NCBI GenBank assembly: GCA_041874755.1 | Contig: CP102611.1 | Location: forward strand, 2,108,001 to 2,172,000 | Length of the DNA stretch: 64,000 nucleotides | Origin: Chitinibacter sp. SCUT-21 | GTDB taxonomy: Bacteria; Pseudomonadota; Gammaproteobacteria; Burkholderiales; Chitinibacteraceae | Direction: 5' to 3' | In this document: positions 58,214 to 64,000 of the stretch, in pieces | Layout of the letters: the number at the start of each line of letters is the position of its first letter | Position numbering within the stretch: position 1 is the first letter of the stretch | The notes under the pieces: model-generated | The model's database searches: none | The model's input: only the letters and a program-made list of their open reading frames with translations | Told to the model about the DNA's origin: nothing | Translations under genes and position numbers: made by a program

Positions 58214-58960
58214 TTAGCGAAACTGGCTAATTGATGCGGCGATTTGGTCTAGTGGCAAAATATCGCGCGTTGCGCCTTGGCTAATGGCCTCTTTGGGCAT
58301 GCCAAACACGACGCAACTTGATTCATTTTGGGCAAAAGTTTTTGCGCCCATCTCCAGCATCTCTTTCAAGCCCTTTGCGCCATCGTCGCCCATTCCGGTC
58401 AAAATATAGCCAACGCCGTTGCGTCCGGCGGCACAGGCTACTGAGCGGAAAAGTAAATCGACCGAAGGACGGTGACGATTAATCATCGGTCCTTGTAGGA
58501 CATCAACAAAATATTGCATGCCGTTGCGCCGCAATACTAAATGACGGCCACCCGGAGCAATTAGCGCAAGGCCTGCTTCAACCCGATCATGGCTGCGTGC
58601 CTCTCTGACCTCAATTTCACACAAGCTATTTAGGCGGTTGGCAAAGCTGGTGGTGTATTTTTCCGGCATGTGTTGAACGATGACAATCCCGGCACAGGTC
58701 TTTTTAAGCTTCGGCAGAATCACCTCGAGCGCTTGTGTGCCACCTGTTGACGAACCAATCGCGATGACTCGCGCCGTAGGCGGAATACGTTGCGAGGGGT
58801 TCGGGGCGGGCATAATCGCATCGGCATTGAGCTTGGCCGAATCCATTCGCTCTAGCAGACTCGCCTGCACTGAGCCGCTGGGATGAGATGTGCTTGCTGC
58901 CGGTGCCGCGCGTGCACTAAGCTGCGCCGCTAAGCCTGAATATGTCACATTAACTCCCAT
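58214..58960 (-). CDS. CheB-type methylesterase without receiver domain
   Basis: 248 residues. The C-terminal 185 residues are the CheB catalytic domain: Ser71 in [11 protein letters not shown], His97 in [10 protein letters not shown], Asp in [12 protein letters not shown]. Full CheB is about 350 residues with an N-terminal response-regulator domain. Here the first 60 residues are a Ser/Ala/Pro-rich stretch, and no receiver-like frame lies upstream. It would demethylate or deamidate receptor glutamates without phospho-control. Adjacent MCP is a candidate substrate. Confidence 0.85.
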   Translation of the reverse strand: MGVNVTYSGLAAQLSARAAPAASTSHPSGSVQASLLERMDSAKLNADAIMPAPNPSQRIPPTARVIAIGSSTGGTQALEVILPKLKKTCAGIVIVQHMPEKYTTSFANRLNSLCEIEVREARSHDRVEAGLALIAPGGRHLVLRRNGMQYFVDVLQGPMINRHRPSVDLLFRSVACAAGRNGVGYILTGMGDDGAKGLKEMLEMGAKTFAQNESSCVVFGMPKEAISQGATRDILPLDQIAASISQFR

Positions 58961-59132
58961 TATGCGGCGTCAAACCCACAGAATATGCTGAACTGGCAGA
59001 GTGAGTATGGATAAAGCTTCGCCGTGAATTGCTAAAAATTGAATCGCATGACTACTTCTTGTCATAGCAGACTGTTTGTCAGTGCGCAGAAGTGAGATAC
59101 GTTTCACCTGCGCGTCATTAACTCAATAATGG

Positions 59133-60038
59133 TTATTCTTTTTTACTAACAATCCAAATCCCGAACAGTACAATCGCCGCCCCTAACCATTGGACTGGGG
59201 TGAGGTATTCGCCCAAAATACCCAAGCTAAAAATGATCGTCAGTACGGGGCCAAAGCTACCAAGTAGCGCCGTGCGGCTGGCTCCGATTCGCTGCAGGGC
59301 TGCATTGGTGGCATAAATGGGCAATATGGTTGAAAACACTCCCATCAATAGCGCGTAGGCCCATACTGCCGCGCCTTGCTTAAGTAGTGTCTCGATAGGG
59401 CGTAGTGTGAGATATTGCGCAAACATCGCCAAGCTCGAGACAGTTAAGGCCAATTCGGTAAAGCGCATTGAGCCCACCTGTTGAATAACTGTGGGGCTCA
59501 GGCTCATATACAGCGCAAAACAGAGGGTGCTTGCCACAACAAATGTCACCCCAACCCAATCGGCTTTCGCGTGCGCCAAGTCAGGCAACAAAACCAGCGC
59601 CATCCCACCGTAGGTGAGGGGTAATGCCTTTTTGACGCGCCGAGATATTGGAGTACCAAAAATAGCAAAACTAAACAGCACGGTAAAAGTAGGGTACAGG
59701 CAAAGGATGAGGCGCTCTAGGCTCGCGCTTACCGATTGCAGACCAATAAAATCGAGCGTACTTGATAGGAAATAACCGAGTAGCCCAAGCCCCAAGAGCG
59801 CCCATTTTTGGGGGTGAGTTAGTTTCTCGCCATGCTCAGTGCGCCATAGCCTGATCACCTGTAATAGCGCCAAAGCTACAATCATCCGCATCGTTACTAA
59901 CGTAATGGCATCAACGCCATGTCGATAAGCCAGTTTGACGAAAATGGCTTTGGCGGCAAATCCAGTCGCGGCAAAGATCGCTAGAAATACCCCAATTTGA
60001 AATTGGCTAAAACGAGTAGTGAGGCGCTGCAACATCAT
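59133..60038 (-). CDS. EamA/DMT-family transporter
   Basis: 301 residues, ten hydrophobic helices in two EamA repeats; opening GVFLAIFAATGFAAKAIFVKLAYR and closing GEYLTPVQWLGAAIVLFGIWIVS are typical of drug/metabolite exporters. RBS AAGGAG before the ATG. Substrate unknown. Confidence 0.9.
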   Translation of the reverse strand: MMLQRLTTRFSQFQIGVFLAIFAATGFAAKAIFVKLAYRHGVDAITLVTMRMIVALALLQVIRLWRTEHGEKLTHPQKWALLGLGLLGYFLSSTLDFIGLQSVSASLERLILCLYPTFTVLFSFAIFGTPISRRVKKALPLTYGGMALVLLPDLAHAKADWVGVTFVVASTLCFALYMSLSPTVIQQVGSMRFTELALTVSSLAMFAQYLTLRPIETLLKQGAAVWAYALLMGVFSTILPIYATNAALQRIGASRTALLGSFGPVLTIIFSLGILGEYLTPVQWLGAAIVLFGIWIVSKKE

Positions 60039-60329
60039 GAAACTCCTTTAGTGGAATAGCCACCGAGGAGGGATCGCCAACCGCGGTGGAAGGATCCGCG
60101 GTAACGAAAGCAATAGGCTATCGCTAGCGCGCAGGCGCGACTAGCAACCATGCTGCTGCATGGGCGTGAAGGGCAAGAATATAGGTGCTATGGGCTTTCA
60201 TCCTTTGATAATGCATTCTGCATGTGTAAGCCGTCAATCGGATTAACTGTAACCATTTGTTATGATCGGGGGTGTATTTGCCGCAAGTAAGTAAAGTTGC
60301 CAGAATAGCCGCTCTTTTTGGGGAATGCG

Positions 60330-61490
60330 ATGCGCATAGTGAATGACTTTTCGCTGTCGGCCGTGCTGGCGGGGTTGATTACTGTGCTGGTAGGGTTTAC
60401 CAGCTCAGCGGTGATTGTGTTTCAAGCGGCGCAAGCCCTGCATGCGACGCCTGAGCAAACTGCGTCGTGGATGTGGTCGCTCAGTATCGCTATGGGGTTG
60501 ACCTGTATCGGCTTGTCGTTACGTTATCGTGTCCCCGTCGTCACTGCGTGGTCGACGCCGGGCGCTGCGCTTTTGGTAACCAGTGTGGCTGGCGTCAGTA
60601 TGCCTGAAGCGATTGGCGCATTTATGCTGTCGGGTGCACTGATGATGCTGGCGGGTGTCAGCGGCTGGTTTGAGCGCGCGATGAAGCGCATTCCAATGGC
60701 CTTAGCGTCGGCGATGCTCGCGGGGGTATTACTGCGCTTTGGCTTTGCTGCCTTCACTTCGCTGCAAACACAATTGCTCTTGGCCTTGGGGATGCTGGCG
60801 ACGTATCTGGGATTACGGCGCTATCTGCAGCGCTACGCCATTCTTGGGGTATTGCTCGTTGGGCTATTGATAGCTGGGATCCAGGGGCAATTACACCTTG
60901 GGGGTATTAATCTCGAGCTGGCTGCGCCAGTTTGGGTTACGCCAAGCTTGAGTTGGCAAAGTATCGCCAGCGTCGCCTTACCTTTGTTTTTGGTGACGAT
61001 GGCTTCGCAAAATGTGCCAGGCGTTACCGTGTTACACGCCAATGGCTATCGGCCACCGATCTCGCCGATCATCGGCTGGACCGGATTGACCACCGTGGTG
61101 CTGGCGCCATTTGGCACCTTTGCGATTAATTTGGCGGCAATTACCGCCGCCATTTGCATGGGTAAAGATGCGCATGAAGATGCCAATAAACGCTACATTG
61201 CAGCGATGGCTGCCGGCGTGTTTTATCTACTAATTGGCTTGTTTGGCGCCACCGTTGCGGCGCTGTTGGCTGCTTTTCCGAAAGAGCTGGTGCTAGTGGT
61301 GGCAGGATTGGCCTTGCTCAATATCATCGGCAATGGCTTAGCGCTGGCGGTGCGTGAAGAAGCACACCGGGAAGCCGCGATCATCACTTTTGTCGTCACC
61401 GCCTCGGGTGTCACTTTGTTCAGTATTGGCTCGGCTTTTTGGGGCTTAGTGGCGGGAACGATTGCTACGCTGGTGCTGCGCAAGGGCTAG
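60330..61490 (+). CDS. BenE-family benzoate/H+ symporter-like protein
   Basis: 386 residues from the ATG at 60330, preceded by GGGGA; an in-frame ATG at 60318 is less well placed. About twelve helices. WSTPGAALL, SQNVPGVTVLHANGYRPP and INLAAITAAICMGKDAHED are BenE signatures. No aromatic-degradation genes adjoin it, so the actual substrate is uncertain. Confidence 0.88.
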   Translation: MRIVNDFSLSAVLAGLITVLVGFTSSAVIVFQAAQALHATPEQTASWMWSLSIAMGLTCIGLSLRYRVPVVTAWSTPGAALLVTSVAGVSMPEAIGAFMLSGALMMLAGVSGWFERAMKRIPMALASAMLAGVLLRFGFAAFTSLQTQLLLALGMLATYLGLRRYLQRYAILGVLLVGLLIAGIQGQLHLGGINLELAAPVWVTPSLSWQSIASVALPLFLVTMASQNVPGVTVLHANGYRPPISPIIGWTGLTTVVLAPFGTFAINLAAITAAICMGKDAHEDANKRYIAAMAAGVFYLLIGLFGATVAALLAAFPKELVLVVAGLALLNIIGNGLALAVREEAHREAAIITFVVTASGVTLFSIGSAFWGLVAGTIATLVLRKG

Positions 61491-61528
61491 GCACTAAAGC
61501 CAAAATTCCCCGCCAATTTTTGATAGTT

Positions 61529-62353
61529 TTAAGCGAGTTGGCCTTTGAGCGCGGCATCAATCAGGCGATGCGCCAAACTGTATGCGCTTGGTAAATCGGG
61601 GAGTACATCGAGCGCAAACCATTGCGCATCTTCGATTTCACCCTCTTGGCACACGATCTCGCCCGATTGGTAATCGGCGACAAACGCCAGCATCAGCGAA
61701 TGTGGAAAAGCCCAGCTTTGGCTGGCGAACCAGCGCAGGTTTTGGATTTTAACGCCGACTTCTTCGAGTACTTCACGGTGCGCGCATTGCTCCAAACTCT
61801 CACCTGGTTCGACAAAACCAGCCACCGCGCTATACATACCAGCGCGAAAATGCGGCGAACGCGCCAAGAGTAGTTCTTCGCCGCGCTCGCCGGCGCGGCG
61901 AATCAGCACCATCACGGCGGGTGAAATGCGCGGCCAGACGCGATGGCCGCAGCTCGTGCATTCACATGCGGCTTCTGTCTCGAGCGCTTGGGTTGCTGCG
62001 CCGCAAAGGCCACAAAAGCGATGCGTGCGGTAAAACGTAGCGATCTGGCTCGCACGGCCAGCCAGCAGCCAATTTGTTTCGCCAATTAATTCGTAGCTGG
62101 CGCGTAACTCCATGGTGTTTAGTGTTGGCGGCAGCTGTGTCGATTCTGGCCAAACGACCATTTGGACTTTTTGTGATTCAAGTTGGCCCAGTGTGATCTG
62201 GTAGCTGGGTGTAGGAAGAGTTTGGAGAGTTCTGATGCTGGCCAGATTGCCATGCTCAAGAATAAGGGTATTGCCATGCAGGGCAATTAGAATATGATTT
62301 TCATCTAGATACCCTTCTTGCTTGTGCAAGGGCGTGAATGCAGTGGGCAACAT
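61529..62353 (-). CDS. nudC: NADH pyrophosphatase / NAD-cap hydrolase
   Basis: 274 residues. Zinc ribbon CGLCGAAT...CECTSCGH, Nudix box GFVEPGESLEQCAHREVLEEVGV and the SQSWAFPHSLMLAF motif specific to NudC. Hydrolyses NAD(H) and removes NAD caps from RNA. Length slightly above E. coli NudC (257). Confidence 0.95.
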   Translation of the reverse strand: MLPTAFTPLHKQEGYLDENHILIALHGNTLILEHGNLASIRTLQTLPTPSYQITLGQLESQKVQMVVWPESTQLPPTLNTMELRASYELIGETNWLLAGRASQIATFYRTHRFCGLCGAATQALETEAACECTSCGHRVWPRISPAVMVLIRRAGERGEELLLARSPHFRAGMYSAVAGFVEPGESLEQCAHREVLEEVGVKIQNLRWFASQSWAFPHSLMLAFVADYQSGEIVCQEGEIEDAQWFALDVLPDLPSAYSLAHRLIDAALKGQLA

Positions 62354-62572
62354 GAAAAGGCCTTATGCCTTAAATAGCGTCATTTTGCATGAGTGGCGGC
62401 GAATCCACCACTGTTTTCAGTTTACTTAAAAACCCGGGGTAAATTTGTTGGAGGCTAAATAAAAACGTCATCAAATATAAATGTATTTGTAATCTTTGGC
62501 TCATAAAATCAATGCAATAAAAGCCCGAGCTGACAGGGCTGATAACCTCGATTATTACAGATGAGTGAAGCC

Positions 62573-62920
62573 ATGAAACAAATTAAGCTGATTGCAACCC
62601 TGTTGACGGTTGCCGTTTTATCAACTGCTTGCAGCTCAATGGCTGAGAAAAAAGCCGCTGCACCTGAAGCGCCAAAAGTTGTTGTGGCCGATGCGGCAGC
62701 AGTGGCTGCGACGGTGAAAGCGGCTCTGGATGCCGATGCAAGTTTAAAACCTTTTGATCTGAAAGTAACAGGCGCAAACGATAAGAAAAATCCAAGCAAA
62801 GTGGATGTGACCATCGATGGCAGTGTTGAAATCGGTGAGCAAATGGCACAAGCGGGGATGATTGCCCAAGAAGTGAAAGGCGTGCAGTATGTCTTTAACA
62901 ATATTATGCCGAAGAACTAA
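62573..62920 (+). CDS. Small BON-domain-like lipoprotein
   Basis: 115 residues from the ATG at 62573 (MKQIKLIATLLTVAVLSTAC), with lipobox STAC. The mature part has an alternating alpha/beta pattern (VAATVKAALDADASLKPFDLKV ... VDVTIDGSV ... VKGVQYVFNN) resembling a BON domain of OsmY-type envelope proteins. Likely periplasmic, membrane-associated stress protein; assignment moderate. Confidence 0.65.
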   Translation: MKQIKLIATLLTVAVLSTACSSMAEKKAAAPEAPKVVVADAAAVAATVKAALDADASLKPFDLKVTGANDKKNPSKVDVTIDGSVEIGEQMAQAGMIAQEVKGVQYVFNNIMPKN

Positions 62921-62936
62921 GCACTGCTTAACTCGG

Positions 62937-62969
62937 AAAAAAGCCTCGCCGCGGTGCGAGGCTTTTTGT
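62937..62969 (+). terminator. Terminator after the BON-like lipoprotein
   Basis: AAAAAGCCTCGC (62938-62949) and GCGAGGCTTTTT (62956-62967) form a perfect 12-bp stem with a 6-nt loop and T-run. Confidence 0.93.
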
Positions 62970-63010
62970 TATTGTGACGCAATGATTTTTCAGCCTGTGC
63001 CGTGAAGAGT

Positions 63011-63370
63011 ATGCAGCCTTGGTATGTTTATCTTTTGAATTGCCAAGATGGCAGCCTCTACACCGGCGTCGCGGTCGATGTCGCCAAACGTTTTGCTGCG
63101 CATCAAGCGGGCAAAGGGGCGAAATACACCCGCGCGCATCCGCCTGAGTCGATTGCTCTGATCTTAAAATGCGCTAATCGCAGCGTGGCGCAAAAGCTGG
63201 AATACGCGATCAAGCAACTCTCTGTTGCGGCAAAGCGCCGCTTGATTGCGGGTGAAACGGCAGCATTAGCCGAGCGATTTTACTGTGATGCAGATGGTAT
63301 ATGGTTGATAGCCTCGCCAAATAATGCTGCTGAAGCTATACCTGGCGATGCATCTGAGTTAGCCGTTTAA
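63011..63370 (+). CDS. GIY-YIG domain protein (YhbQ/UPF0213-like)
   Basis: 119 residues from the ATG at 63011; a GTG at 63002 is an alternative. Core WYVYLLNCQDGSLYTGVAVDVAKRFAAHQAG carries the YVY...YTG pair and the conserved Arg, and KYTRAHPP follows. YhbQ-like proteins are small nucleases or nuclease-derived DNA-binding proteins of uncertain role. The C-terminal 30 residues extend past the usual domain. The stop overlaps that of ampG by three bases. Confidence 0.85.
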   Translation: MQPWYVYLLNCQDGSLYTGVAVDVAKRFAAHQAGKGAKYTRAHPPESIALILKCANRSVAQKLEYAIKQLSVAAKRRLIAGETAALAERFYCDADGIWLIASPNNAAEAIPGDASELAV

Positions 63371-64000
63371 TCGTCGAGCGGGATATCCTTGGGGGCGTCC
63401 AGCGCACGCAGTGTTTTGCGCAAATACCAAACCAAGGCCAGCCCCGGCCACGCGACCAGCATCGAGAAGAAAAAGAAATCCGCCCAACCGAGCGCGACAA
63501 CCAAATAACCCGAAGCAGGGCCGACATAAACGCGGCCAAAAGCGGCCAAGGCGGAGAGCAGCGCAAATTGCGTTGCGGTAAAGCGTGGATTGCACAGGCT
63601 CATTAATAGCGCAACGATGGCCGTCGTACCCATGCCGCCCGCTAAATTCTCGCCTCCGATCGCAAGATACAGCAGCGGCACACTCGGTGCGCCGTGCAGC
63701 GCGATTAGCCAGTAACCCAAATTGGTCATTGCTTGCAGCACGCCGAATACCAGAAGCGATCGAAATAAGCCCCAGCGCACCATCAACACCGCGCCAGCAA
63801 AGCCGCCAATGATGGTCGCGATCATGCCAAACACTTTATTGGCCGAGCCAATTTGCGTTTTCACGTAGCCCATATCGAGCAGGAATTTGGTCGATAAGCT
63901 GCCGGCAAACGCGTCGCCCAGTTTGTACGCTACGACCAGTACCAATAATAAAATTGCCCCGTCACGGCTAAAAAACTCATGCAGCGGCTCGATAATTGCT
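63367..64000 (-). CDS. ampG: Muropeptide permease AmpG, C-terminal part (5' end beyond window)
   Basis: The frame is open to base 64000, so the N-terminal part lies to the right. The visible 210 residues contain VAYKLGDAFAGSLSTKFLL, SANKVFGMIATIIGGFAGA, FGVLQAMTNLGYWL, IGGENLAGGMGTTAIVALLM and SATQFALLSAL-like TATQFALLSALAAFGRV, all AmpG hallmarks of this MFS member. It imports anhydro-muropeptides from the periplasm for cell-wall recycling. Confidence 0.93.
   Translation of the reverse strand, partial: AIIEPLHEFFSRDGAILLLVLVVAYKLGDAFAGSLSTKFLLDMGYVKTQIGSANKVFGMIATIIGGFAGAVLMVRWGLFRSLLVFGVLQAMTNLGYWLIALHGAPSVPLLYLAIGGENLAGGMGTTAIVALLMSLCNPRFTATQFALLSALAAFGRVYVGPASGYLVVALGWADFFFFSMLVAWPGLALVWYLRKTLRALDAPKDIPLDD

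Noticed and set aside
60039..60329. Possible small RNA or riboswitch between EamA and BenE genes
   Set aside because: Several short inverted repeats are present, but I see no recognisable aptamer or terminator arrangement.

Overview
The window looks like chromosome of a Gram-negative betaproteobacterium, most likely Neisseriales and possibly the chitin-degrading Chitinibacteraceae. This placement is inference from gene content: a Neisseria-type porin, a betaproteobacterial cytochrome oxidase cluster with its tiny accessory genes (DUF2970, DUF2909, small assembly protein), chitin-binding modules on a secreted protease, and moderate GC. I saw no rRNA, tRNA, CRISPR array, phage or IS element.

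Layout. 1-8.5 kb: the 3' part of a giant RTX/VWA adhesin with a perfect 795-bp tandem repeat, then a TolC-like outer-membrane protein carrying an extra NTF2-like tail; together these suggest a type I secretion surface-adhesin locus. 8.6-12.1 kb: housekeeping genes (rlmH, maf, an S4-domain protein), a caspase-fold C13 lipoprotein and a prohibitin-like SPFH protein. 12.2-19.4 kb: a CHMI-type isomerase, a serine hydrolase, katG with a possible OxyR site, an orphan solute-binding protein, and a divergent SDR/LysR pair. 19.5-28.5 kb: the aerobic respiration block, consisting of DUF2189, a caa3-type oxidase (subunit II fused to cytochrome c), CtaG, subunit III, SURF1, a SCO-like protein, and the heme A enzymes CtaA and CtaB. 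28.4-40.9 kb: an HDOD protein, a dppBCDF operon, a porin, and an oppA-oppBCDF cluster. The dppA-like binding protein lies apart at 51.9-53.5 kb.

41.0-46.7 kb holds the most unusual locus: six tightly packed genes on the minus strand encoding a coiled-coil protein, a membrane-anchored SBP-LysM protein, an unknown membrane/coiled-coil protein, PspA/IM30, a Vps4/Ycf46-type AAA+ ATPase and a TerB-like protein. PspA is an ESCRT-III homologue, so this pairing resembles an envelope-sensing, ESCRT-like membrane remodelling system.

47-64 kb: a membrane-GNAT fusion, a 1203-residue M60/IMPa-like metalloprotease with chitin-binding modules, DppA, an MliC-YbaY fusion next to a gene I cannot place, a hexapeptide acetyltransferase, a chemoreceptor beside a CheB lacking its receiver domain, EamA and BenE-like transporters, NudC, a BON-like lipoprotein, a GIY-YIG protein, and the C-terminal part of AmpG running off the right edge.

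Non-coding structure includes many hairpin terminators, two large foldback repeats placed immediately after stop codons whose arms differ between copies yet stay self-complementary, and a recurrent TATACCC/GGGTATA motif in spacers.
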